Shown: one piece after another, positions 44,591-52,520 of the stretch
Layout: the number at the start of each line of letters is the position of its first letter
How positions within the stretch are numbered: the first letter of the stretch is position 1
Assembly (NCBI GenBank): GCA_017383485.1
Contig: JAFNXM010000035.1
Span: forward strand, 1-64,000
Length of the DNA: 64,000 nt
Origin: Bacteroidaceae bacterium
GTDB lineage: Bacteria; Bacteroidota; Bacteroidia; Bacteroidales; Bacteroidaceae
Direction: 5' to 3'
The notes under the pieces: generated by a model
What the model saw: the letters and a program-made list of their open reading frames with translations, nothing else
What the model was told of the DNA's origin: nothing
The model's database searches: none
Position numbers and translations under genes: made by a program

Positions 44591-44623
44591 AAAAAGGCGC
44601 GACACCACAGATAGTGCCACGCC
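44591..44623 (-). terminator. Terminator of the small-peptide transcription unit
   Basis: Arms 44596-44605 and 44614-44623 pair along all ten positions (two G-T wobbles); the A run at 44590-44595 gives the T tract on the minus strand. It lies 38 bases after the peptide gene stop. Confidence 0.8.
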
Positions 44624-44660
44624 CCAATCAATTATCTAAATTAAATCTAAAAATGATTTC

Positions 44661-44849
44661 TTACCAATAGCTTTCGCTAGATTCATCTTCTGAGCCACCG
44701 CCCCAGATAGGATCTTTCTTGTTGGTGAGCTGATTACCATCTACTGAAGTATCTACAGAACCGCCCTTAATTTGCAATGAAGCAGCGATCATACCTTCTG
44801 TGTGAAGGTTTACCACCAATGTTTCAGGTTGAATATATGTTTTTTTCAT
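44661..44849 (-). CDS. 62-residue peptide of the MKKTYxxPE type, function unknown
   Basis: 62 residues. A conserved-looking N-terminal half (MKKTYIQPETLVVNLHTEGM then IAASLQIKGG) leads to a variable polar tail with DPIWGGGSEDESSESYW. I recall many small Bacteroidales proteins of this plan (MKKxYxxPxxxVVxxxTxxM(I/L)AxS), often beside exported proteins, but none with a proven role. It has no classic signal peptide. The two-part design recalls the leader and core of peptide precursors, though no modifying enzyme is nearby. It lies 26 bases downstream of the large secreted protein gene on the same strand and shares its transcript; a terminator follows. Confidence 0.7.
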   Translation of the reverse strand: MKKTYIQPETLVVNLHTEGMIAASLQIKGGSVDTSVDGNQLTNKKDPIWGGGSEDESSESYW

Positions 44850-44875
44850 GATTTCTATTGTTATTTATAGATTGA

Positions 44876-47125
44876 TTACTTTACGATGAACTTCTTGCCG
44901 TTTTGGATGTAGATACCACCCTTCACAGCATTGAGTACGCGGCGACCGCTGAGGTCGTAGATAGGAGCGTTAGCATTTTCCACTTCTACAGCATCAATTG
45001 CAGTAGTTTCGCCACCGAAACGAAAACCGATAGTTTGAGAAACTGCAGGGATATGCCAGTAAGCCTTGTGACTAGCGTTGTAGAATTCTGTAGCATTTGC
45101 ATCATTTACAGGATTGTAAAGACCTACAACACCCTCAACCATGCCAAGCATATAGTATGCATCACCATCTGTCTTAGTAACGAGTGTCTTAGCAATAGTA
45201 CCAGAAAGAGCATTTGCCAAGTTTTCAACATCTTCATTAGAGATTTCGAGGTTGTATGTACCTTCTCCACCAGCGAGGATCACACCATTTTTAGCAGGAA
45301 CTATTGTGATTGCATCTGACAATTTAGCCCATTCACCATTTTCAGTTACTGTATGCGCAGTTACACCTTCGGGAAGAGTTACTTGAACGGGAGCGTAGAA
45401 TGAAGCATAGCCAGCAGATGTGATAGTCACAGGGAGTTCTGTCACTGGTTCAAGGTTGAAGTTGTATCCACCTTCTGTGCCACAAGAGCTACCTGCATCA
45501 GTGAAGTTACCAGTATCTGTGTACAACCAACGAGTTGCATTATCGTTTCCTTTGAAACTAATGTTGTAGGCATGACGGTTTGATGTATTATTTGATGTTC
45601 TAAACTCAACTTTAGTACCATTGGTTTGAACACCATTGTATCCCAAGAAACTGCTATTATTTACCAAATAGTGTCCAGATGCGTAGGAAACCAAATTTTC
45701 ACCATCAAAATAGAAAATTGTGTTGTTATCTGCTTCAGCAACAAACTCAGCACGTGAAGTGTTTTCAGTAGAGTTCTTTGCACCAAGATAGCGAGCATCG
45801 TCATTCCATCCCTCTATAGCCTTAATACGGAAGTAATCGCCAGCTTTTGGCATATTGAGAGAGAATGATGCAATAATTTCTCTCACTCTAGCTGTGTAAC
45901 TGTCTATTTCATCACTAGGAGTTGCTTCAGTAATACTACTTTTGTAACTCACAATGTCATTAAATTCTTTCTCATAACCATTGATAGATGAGCTATAGCT
46001 ACCTACAGCAGTACCAATCTTAACAGCGTTAAACAAAGCGAACGCTTCATCGACAGCATTATTAAGAGCACCCCAAGCGATTTCATTACCTACAGCTTCT
46101 TCTACAACAATAGTGAAGTCGCATTGACAACCACCATTTGCAGCAATATCGCTTGCACCATAATCAGCATCAAGGTTATTCCAGTCAATCTTTATACGCA
46201 CACGATACTCGCCAGCCGGTAGATTTCTAGGAAGAGTAAATGCAGGCATTGCTTTACTTTCACCATAAGTATTGCCAATGGCGCTACCTTGATTTGCTGG
46301 AGTACCAGTGATATCATTACCATTATAATAGTTGTATGATACTATTTCACCTTCTTTAGTACCACGATTGTTATCTGTAAGGTAAAAGACATAATCCTTG
46401 TTATAGTCAATATACGCATACGCGTGCATCCAGCTACCAGTATAATTAAATGCACTAAACTTCAAAGTTGCACCTTGCTTTGTGATCAGTTTTTGAGCGG
46501 TCTTATTCACATATACAGGAGCTTGTGCCGATGTCTGAATGTCAGACACAGTCAAACTATTTTCACCATCAGTTATTGTGAATGATGTCAAACCACGGTC
46601 ACCACGGTTAATGTTGCCCGTATTGTATGCATATGCATCTGCATTCACTTCCTCAATAGCCCAAGTTGCTGCATTATCTGAAGACGCATCGCAGAATGGG
46701 TATATTATTCCGTCGACAGATTCAACCTTAAAATACTTTGTTTGACCCAAATATTTGCTAGCAGTACTAATCCATTTAATTTTATATCCATCAGTAACTG
46801 GTTCAAACAGAAGTTCCATACCATCGGTTGTAGAATTTGCATCAACATTCCATTCATGACCATTGAGGTAGTAACCAGTTTTAGTCTTTAATTTGTAACC
46901 ATCACCAGATGCTTCTGCTGTAAATACCATATCATTGGAACTTGCGTCTAATGCAATAACATTTACACCACCTTTGGGTCCTGTTGCGTGTGTGTTGTTA
47001 TCAGCGGCATTCAAGTAATTGCGAGAAGCTATGTCCTTGATGCGGTAATACTTGCCGCTCTCAAACTGTGCCATTGCGCCCACGGAAATGAGCAATGACA
47101 TCAAAAATAAAGTAATTTTTTTCAT
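44876..47125 (-). CDS. Large secreted protein with GEVED-like domain and sorting tail
   Basis: 749 residues. Signal peptide 1-19 (LLISVGAMA-Q). Residues 20-165 have a ricin/fascin-like repetitive pattern (GKYYRIKDIASRNYLNAAD, GYKLKTKTGYYLNG), repeated in part near 425-565 (DYFRIKAIEGWNDDARYLG). Residues about 185-345 look like a GEVED-type beta-sandwich: AYIDYNKDYVFYL and YRVRIKIDWNN, with NGGCQCDF. The C-terminus (IYDLSGRRV...GGIYIQNGKKFIVK) is a Prevotella-style T9SS sorting motif. It may be a surface carbohydrate-binding protein. First gene of a two-gene unit with the 62-residue peptide. Confidence 0.7.
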   Translation of the reverse strand: MKKITLFLMSLLISVGAMAQFESGKYYRIKDIASRNYLNAADNNTHATGPKGGVNVIALDASSNDMVFTAEASGDGYKLKTKTGYYLNGHEWNVDANSTTDGMELLFEPVTDGYKIKWISTASKYLGQTKYFKVESVDGIIYPFCDASSDNAATWAIEEVNADAYAYNTGNINRGDRGLTSFTITDGENSLTVSDIQTSAQAPVYVNKTAQKLITKQGATLKFSAFNYTGSWMHAYAYIDYNKDYVFYLTDNNRGTKEGEIVSYNYYNGNDITGTPANQGSAIGNTYGESKAMPAFTLPRNLPAGEYRVRIKIDWNNLDADYGASDIAANGGCQCDFTIVVEEAVGNEIAWGALNNAVDEAFALFNAVKIGTAVGSYSSSINGYEKEFNDIVSYKSSITEATPSDEIDSYTARVREIIASFSLNMPKAGDYFRIKAIEGWNDDARYLGAKNSTENTSRAEFVAEADNNTIFYFDGENLVSYASGHYLVNNSSFLGYNGVQTNGTKVEFRTSNNTSNRHAYNISFKGNDNATRWLYTDTGNFTDAGSSCGTEGGYNFNLEPVTELPVTITSAGYASFYAPVQVTLPEGVTAHTVTENGEWAKLSDAITIVPAKNGVILAGGEGTYNLEISNEDVENLANALSGTIAKTLVTKTDGDAYYMLGMVEGVVGLYNPVNDANATEFYNASHKAYWHIPAVSQTIGFRFGGETTAIDAVEVENANAPIYDLSGRRVLNAVKGGIYIQNGKKFIVK

Positions 47126-47196
47126 TGTAGATTTTGTATTTATGTGATTTATATTCCTGATTTAAGACCTTCTGTATGAAGGCAATCATTTGCTGG

Positions 47197-47204
47197 CAAA
47201 TATA
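47197..47204 (-). promoter_or_regulatory. -7 box of the GEVED-like gene
   Basis: On the minus strand TATATTTG at 47197-47204, 72 bases before the ATG at 47125; a TTG lies 24 bases upstream (47229-47231). Confidence 0.4.
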
Positions 47205-47350
47205 AAATAAAATTTTGGGATGATTGGGCAATAATCGGTGAATATTAGTGCTTTACTCGCCTTACCCCCCCTATTTTGCTAAGTCGAGTTTACAAAAATG
47301 AGGTAAATTTACTGCTAAAAAATATGACAGGCATGAGGTGTTTTGAAAAA

Positions 47351-47430
47351 GTAAAGACCTCGTTGAAAAAAAGCCTGGGATAATTTTAACGAGGCGTCGC
47401 GAAATTTTCACAAGGCCTTGACTTTTTTTT
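47351..47430 (-). repeat. Dispersed CGACGCCTCGT element, copy E (inverted)
   Basis: Reading the minus strand: aaggccttgtg, core aaaatttcgcgacgcctcgt (47388-47407), then taaaattatcccaggcttt and caacgaggtcttt. The core is identical to copies B and F; the 3' hairpin is weaker here. Confidence 0.75.
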
Positions 47431-47460
47431 TACCATGAAAGTTTTGGGTTGTTTAGCCTC

Positions 47461-47632
47461 CACGTATCTCAGGTATCTACACGTATATATGTCAGACAAA
47501 ACGTTTTTCTCTGTCACGTTTTTTAAGTAGTTCACGTAGATATTGTGAAATTATATCTACAGATTCTCGTGATACACGCGATACGTGGAGAATTATGCCA
47601 GCCAGCGTATCTCGGGGATCACGGGGATACTT
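47461..47632. repeat. Degenerate CGTATCTC/GATACACG repeats
   Basis: cacgtatctc (47461), gtatctacacgtat (47473), cacgtagata (47533), gatacacgcgatacgtgg (47571) and gcgtatctcggggatcacgg (47604) are variants of one word in both orientations. A simple-repeat relic; no gene. Confidence 0.5.
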
Positions 47633-47672
47633 ATATATATTATATATCAGCAGAAGGAAATTTATGACCAAG

Positions 47673-47709
47673 AAAAAGCGAAGCACTACCGTGGGGGTAA
47701 TGCTTCGCT
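47673..47709 (-). terminator. Terminator hairpin of the GH31 gene
   Basis: agcgaagca (47677-47685) pairs with tgcttcgct (47701-47709); the A run at 47673-47677 gives the T tract on the minus strand. A second hairpin (47732-47756, gaggggcgtc with gacgcctc) lies nearer the stop. Confidence 0.75.
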
Positions 47710-47762
47710 CTGAATCTTTATGTTATTTCGTGAGGGGCGTCGTGGTTTGACGCCTCTATGTA

Positions 47763-50700
47763 TCAGAATTTCACGACACCGAGTCCGCTATCAATCAAGA
47801 GGCCATCCTTGGCGGTGAGGTTGAATCGGCCTGCACGTTTAGCCTTGAGTTTGATAACGAAGAGTTCGGGGTTGCCGGCGTCGAGGAGAGTAGCCTGGCC
47901 ACGGTTGACGAATGTAGGATAGAGCGCCTTTGTGCCGTCTGAGTGCAAGCGGTCGTTGGTGAGGTTGACCATTTGCTTCATACCTACTGCCTCGATACCC
48001 ATATATTCGAATTCCTGAGTATCGTATGGGAGGGCGAAACTGAGGGCGTTGACTGCTCTGAGGTCCTTACCGCTGACGGTGATGCGTACTTCGTCGCCTG
48101 CCTTGTAGGTCTTAGCACTTGGTGTGAGAACGAGCGTACCAGCTACGACTTCGCTTGATGGACGAGCGCCGCCATCCAATACTGTGGAGACGAGAGAGGC
48201 GTCGTAGGCATCGATCAAGCCGTTGCCATTGACATCGCCGATGCTGACGTAATCGAAATCGCCATCGCCACGACGCAATCCGGTGTAGTTCATATAGGAT
48301 GTGAAGTCGCCCTCGTCGATGCGCTTGTCGCGGTTGATATCGCCCTGGAGTATGCTTTCTGTATCTGCCACCTTGAAGATATACATTTCGTGACCCGAAC
48401 CGAAGTTACCTACGGCTTCGCTGATAGAAATCTTGATGTAGCGTGCAGTAGGGTTACCATCAAATGCGAAGGTGCTCATAGCGCCAACGCGTTCCCAAGA
48501 GAAGGAGACGGGGGTGCTCCAGGTTTGCTTGTCCGTGCTATAAGAGACTGTACCACGCAGGATGGTGCCGTTGCCGCCGTCCTCGCGGTGATAATAGTCG
48601 AGGCGGTCCAGCTGGTTGACGCTGCGCAAGTCTATCAACATATCGAATGGCACGGCTTCTCCCTTGCCCCACTTGGTGTGCCAACCTGCTTTCATATCAA
48701 AGTCGAAGAGGTGGTCGATGGTTTGACCAGGTTGGTCTTCGCAAGTAACGCTTGCCTTGATGCCCTGAATAGCAAATTCGAGCGGATTGGACAACGTCAT
48801 TGCCTTAGCTTCGGCCCATTCAGATGCACCCTGAGCATTGACTGCGCGCACCCTGAAGGTGTATTCGTTTTCGGCCTGGAGGTCTTCGAAATCGAGGGTC
48901 AAATCGCGGATACCAGAGTAGCACATGCCACCGAATTCCACTTCGTAGAAATCCGCCCCCTCGACCTTTTGCCAAGATGGCGCAAGATTATATGGACCTA
49001 CGGCTTCCTCCTTGAACACGACTTGAGGTGCGGCGAGCGTGCCTTGGCTCTTGCGCAATGGGTCTACTGTAGCAAATTGGAAACCTTTGACAGTCACTTC
49101 AACAGCGTTCTTGGCAACGTCGCACTTGGCCAGGCGTACCCAAAGTTGTGGGTTCTTCTTCACACTAACCTTGGCAAATTCGCTGCCAGGCGTAGCGTAG
49201 CGGTTGAGTTCGGGCGACGCATTATAATAATAGACGTTTTCGCCATTGAGGAATTCTTCTTCAGATTGTACTGGGGCAAGTTTCACCTTCTTGCCACCAA
49301 CCCTGGCCTCTACCTTCTTAGGCGCTGCACTGACGTTGATACGGAAGTCCGTCAGTTTGTTGAACTCTACGCCTGCAAACTCGCCTATCATTTGGTCTAC
49401 GTGAATGCTCAATTTATTGCCATCAACTCGTGTAGTGACGGCGGTAGATGTAGCATTGCCCGAGAGGTAGTCCTGCGTCTTGCCATCGTCGTCGTATTCG
49501 GTGAAAGTAGTGCCCTGGAGCGCATAGATTTCGTAGACACGATAGTCGGTGCGCCATGCTGAAGGATTGTTGTGCGGCAGTGTCATCGGCAGGATGGCAT
49601 CTGCCTTGACAAATACAGGGATTTTCCAGATGGGGCAGTCAAAGTTGTTGAGGATTACACCGCCTTGGTAAATGTCGCCGTTGAAATAGTCTACCCACAC
49701 TCCTTCGGGCAAGTAGATGCCGTTGCGGATATCGTTGCCGTCCTTATCCATACTTGTTTCCTTGTAGATAGGTGCCACGAGTAGAGATGGGCCGAACATA
49801 TATTGATATTGCGTCTTGTGGCCCTGGGTGTAGGCGTTGGGATAATCGAGGAACATGGCACGAACGATAGGTTTGCCATCAACGGCTTCACGGGCTACGG
49901 AATAGGCGTAGGGCATGAGTTCGGTCTTCATCTTCAAATACCAACGGTTGATGCTTGCGGCAGGTTCGCCCAAAGCCTGGGGATACTTGGGATTAGCTCC
50001 CCAGCCATCCATATTAAGCAACATTGGTGTGAAAGTCTTCCACTGATAGTCGCGGATATTGACTGGCACATTCTTGCCGCCGAAGATACCATCCAGGTCG
50101 TTGGTGATATTGGGCTGACCAGAAAGTCCCGAACCGATGAAGGTGGGGATGTGATAGCGGATGTATTCCCAGTCGCCACCCGACTGATCGCCAGTCCAAA
50201 TGCCAGCATAGCGCTGAGTGCCGGCCCAACCACAAACGGAAACTATAAAGGGGCGCGCATTTGAACCATAATAGGGCATGATTTGACCAACGTCTGTCAC
50301 ACCATTCAAACCGAATGAATAACCTGCGCCAACCCATGCTACGTCGGTCTTCAGCACACGTACACCAGCATCACGCACTTCCTTGACAATATCACGTTGG
50401 AGGAGAGGTTCGACACCTTCTTTGGGATGTAGGTCGCTCTGTGTCCAAAGTCCGATTTCTACCCCCTTGGAATGGGCATAGTCGCCAAATTCTTTCAGGT
50501 TTTGGATATTTTCGTCCAGGCTACTGCCCTGACCATAACCACAGGCATAGCCGTCGTTGGGCAAGAACCAACCGAGGGGCATATCCTGACTTTGGTACCT
50601 GTCGATGGCTGCACGTGCCGAGAATTGATAGGCTGCGGGATCCTCGCCGTTCAGGCTTTCACGCAATCCGCCTTCGATAGGCTTTTGGCTTTCATTGTAG

Positions 50701-51635
50701 CGCTTGCCATCTTCGTAGAGCATAAACCCATTTTCGGCTTCTTGCCAGTAGTCGCGGTTGTAGGCATTGAGGTGTCCCATATAGAAGCCAAACTTAGGCA
50801 ACAAAACGGGATTACCCGTCAGCTGATAAAAATCGTTCAAGAGGGGCACTGCACCATCGTTTATCATAAAGAAAACGTCGAGGTAGTTTTCTTTGTGCGA
50901 AAGGAGCACTTTGCCGTCCTCGGTAGCACCAAAGTCATAACGACCTGGGCGGAAAGTATGCCACATCATACCATAACCACCCGTAGACCAATAGAAGGGT
51001 GTGGGAGAGGCTACACCACCGTCAACCCAGTTGTTGGTATTTTCGATCACAATAGCTTTGCCCTTGTGCGAGAAGCGACCATTTTGCACACCGCCGCCGT
51101 AGAAATATTCGTCCTTGCTGGCACGGAGCGAAATAGTGGTGCTTTCTTTGTCAAACTTCAAAGGGTCTGTCCATTCGACGACGGTCTTGCCTGTCTCCAG
51201 GTTCTTCACTGTCATCAAGACCTTTTGGCGATCTATATTCACGAGAATCTTTGGCGTAGAGATTTCAAAGAATCTGTCGCTGGTCTTCACTTCTATACCG
51301 CCCGTAGCACGACGTGCATTGCCCGTCAATATTTGTGCCTCGGGGGTAGCTTTGGGGTCACGCAAGATGCCGCCATTATTATCCTGGAACAGACGGAAAA
51401 TATTGCTACCGTAGAAGTCCAACGTCATCGTGCTACCATCGGCATATTTCAGTTCGACGGTGGTGGGATTGATTTGACGTGCATCGGTCAACTGTACAGG
51501 TATTTGCACCACAGGGTTGAGACCCATCTGCGCCGAAACGCTGACTGGGACGGCTACCGAAAGACCAACGGCAAGCGGCAAGGCTAAAAGACAGGAAGCA
51601 AAAGGTCCCGTCATCGAAGAAATCCTTTTTTTCAT
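47763..51635 (-). CDS. GH31 alpha-glucosidase-family enzyme with FN3, discoidin, dockerin and cohesin-like domains
   Basis: 1290 residues. Signal peptide about 1-35 (ending VSVSAQ). N-terminal sandwich, then a GH31 barrel: nucleophile D431 in RVLKTDVAWVGAGYSF, acid/base D483 in GIWTGDQSGGDWEYIRYHI, and YQYMFGPSLLVAPIY. Then a fibronectin III domain (about 872-955), an F5/8 type C (discoidin) domain (about 955-1090), a type I dockerin-like pair of calcium loops (about 1095-1155: GDINRDKRIDEGDF and GDVNGNGLIDAYDAS) and a cohesin-like sandwich (about 1158-1290: GDEVRITVSGKDLRAVNALS). Substrate is an alpha-glucan or a related alpha-glycoside; xylosidase or galactosidase specificity is possible. 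Confidence 0.88.
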   Translation of the reverse strand: MKKRISSMTGPFASCLLALPLAVGLSVAVPVSVSAQMGLNPVVQIPVQLTDARQINPTTVELKYADGSTMTLDFYGSNIFRLFQDNNGGILRDPKATPEAQILTGNARRATGGIEVKTSDRFFEISTPKILVNIDRQKVLMTVKNLETGKTVVEWTDPLKFDKESTTISLRASKDEYFYGGGVQNGRFSHKGKAIVIENTNNWVDGGVASPTPFYWSTGGYGMMWHTFRPGRYDFGATEDGKVLLSHKENYLDVFFMINDGAVPLLNDFYQLTGNPVLLPKFGFYMGHLNAYNRDYWQEAENGFMLYEDGKRYNESQKPIEGGLRESLNGEDPAAYQFSARAAIDRYQSQDMPLGWFLPNDGYACGYGQGSSLDENIQNLKEFGDYAHSKGVEIGLWTQSDLHPKEGVEPLLQRDIVKEVRDAGVRVLKTDVAWVGAGYSFGLNGVTDVGQIMPYYGSNARPFIVSVCGWAGTQRYAGIWTGDQSGGDWEYIRYHIPTFIGSGLSGQPNITNDLDGIFGGKNVPVNIRDYQWKTFTPMLLNMDGWGANPKYPQALGEPAASINRWYLKMKTELMPYAYSVAREAVDGKPIVRAMFLDYPNAYTQGHKTQYQYMFGPSLLVAPIYKETSMDKDGNDIRNGIYLPEGVWVDYFNGDIYQGGVILNNFDCPIWKIPVFVKADAILPMTLPHNNPSAWRTDYRVYEIYALQGTTFTEYDDDGKTQDYLSGNATSTAVTTRVDGNKLSIHVDQMIGEFAGVEFNKLTDFRINVSAAPKKVEARVGGKKVKLAPVQSEEEFLNGENVYYYNASPELNRYATPGSEFAKVSVKKNPQLWVRLAKCDVAKNAVEVTVKGFQFATVDPLRKSQGTLAAPQVVFKEEAVGPYNLAPSWQKVEGADFYEVEFGGMCYSGIRDLTLDFEDLQAENEYTFRVRAVNAQGASEWAEAKAMTLSNPLEFAIQGIKASVTCEDQPGQTIDHLFDFDMKAGWHTKWGKGEAVPFDMLIDLRSVNQLDRLDYYHREDGGNGTILRGTVSYSTDKQTWSTPVSFSWERVGAMSTFAFDGNPTARYIKISISEAVGNFGSGHEMYIFKVADTESILQGDINRDKRIDEGDFTSYMNYTGLRRGDGDFDYVSIGDVNGNGLIDAYDASLVSTVLDGGARPSSEVVAGTLVLTPSAKTYKAGDEVRITVSGKDLRAVNALSFALPYDTQEFEYMGIEAVGMKQMVNLTNDRLHSDGTKALYPTFVNRGQATLLDAGNPELFVIKLKAKRAGRFNLTAKDGLLIDSGLGVVKF

Positions 51636-52022
51636 ATTGGTTTATGTTTTATATTTATTTCTCTATTTAAACAGTAAAAATCGGGGTAAAGTTAGCAAAA
51701 AGAATAGATATACCTCGATCGAACCAAGGTATTTTGCACTTTATGTAAGGCTTTACCTATACAATCCAACCATTTCACACCAACACATACGACCTCCGTC
51801 GCCAGTCACCAATTGCAAGAGAAGGTACCCAATTCGCTACTTTCATTGCTACTTTTTGTTAATATTTGGAGAAAAAATATGCTATTTCTCGCCTCTTGCT
51901 TTTTTTATTAAAGAAAAGAGCGTATTTTTGCATAGCATAGGTAAATAGGCAATCGAAATACCTATATTCCTGAAATCACAGACTAAAAATTAGACTTATC
52001 CGATAACATTCAAAATTAGATT
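51636..52022. other. Intergenic region between divergent genes
   Basis: 387 bases. Contains a -7 box for rsfS (51923-51930) and an imperfect minus-strand box (TAACTTTA) near 51677-51684 that may serve the GH31 gene. No gene is seen; a frame at 51517-51948 is antisense spill-over. Confidence 0.55.
51923..51930 (+). promoter_or_regulatory. -7 box of the rsfS-ftsH-cdsA cluster
   Basis: TATTTTTG at 51923-51930, 92 bases before the rsfS ATG; a TTG lies 24 bases upstream (51896-51898). Confidence 0.4.
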
Positions 52023-52382
52023 ATGAGTACAACAAAAGAAGTAGTAAATACGATCATCGAGGCTATTCAAGAAAAAAAAGGTCATAGCATCGTCGTGGCA
52101 GACTTGCGCAAAATCATCACAGCACCTTGCGAATATTTCGTCGTGGCTACTGGCAACTCGCCACAGCACGTAGATGCTTTGACTTATTCCGTAGAAGAAA
52201 TGGTGCGCAAGACTCATGGCGAAAAACCTGCTGCTATTGCTGGACAGGAAAACGCTATTTGGGAAGCCATGGACTACGGCAATATCATGGTGCACCACCT
52301 GTTGCCCGATGCACGCGAACACTATGACATTGAGCACCTGTGGCAAGATGCACACCTGGAAATCATCCCCGATTTGGACTAA
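52023..52382 (+). CDS. rsfS: Ribosome silencing factor RsfS
   Basis: 119 residues. Binds ribosomal protein uL14 and blocks subunit joining under starvation (RsfS/YbeB/Iojap family). Diagnostic stretches: IIEAIQEKKGHSIVVADLRK, CEYFVVATGNSPQHVDAL, and AIWEAMDYGNIMVHHLLPDAREHY (two blocks), with YDIEHLWQDA at the end. Full length. First of three plus-strand genes (rsfS, ftsH, cdsA), a conserved Bacteroidetes arrangement; the gap to ftsH is 138 bases. Confidence 0.95.
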   Translation: MSTTKEVVNTIIEAIQEKKGHSIVVADLRKIITAPCEYFVVATGNSPQHVDALTYSVEEMVRKTHGEKPAAIAGQENAIWEAMDYGNIMVHHLLPDAREHYDIEHLWQDAHLEIIPDLD

Positions 52383-52520
52383 GTAAAAATATCACAGAAC
52401 ATCACAAACAATTCACAAACAAAACATTACTTCTCGACATCGCTTTGTGAAAGTTGGCGAAAACAGGCTCACAGCTTCTCACAAAATCGACGAGGATGAA
52501 AAAACAAAACAAAAAAGAAA

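Larger units (their letters stand above)
47126..47762. other. Non-coding stretch of 637 bases
   Basis: Holds a -7 box for the gene at 47125 (47197-47204), copy E of the dispersed element (47351-47430), degenerate cgtatctc/gatacacg repeats (47461-47632) and two terminator hairpins of the GH31 gene (47673-47709; 47732-47756). A 64-codon frame at 47492-47686 consists of the degenerate repeats and is not called. Confidence 0.65.

Noticed and set aside
47492..47686. 64-codon frame in the gap before the GH31 terminator
   Set aside because: Built from degenerate CGTATCTC repeats and ends in the terminator region; no homologous look.
48390..49562. 390-codon antisense frame inside the GH31 gene
   Set aside because: Shadow frame; the FN3, discoidin and dockerin motifs lie on the minus strand.
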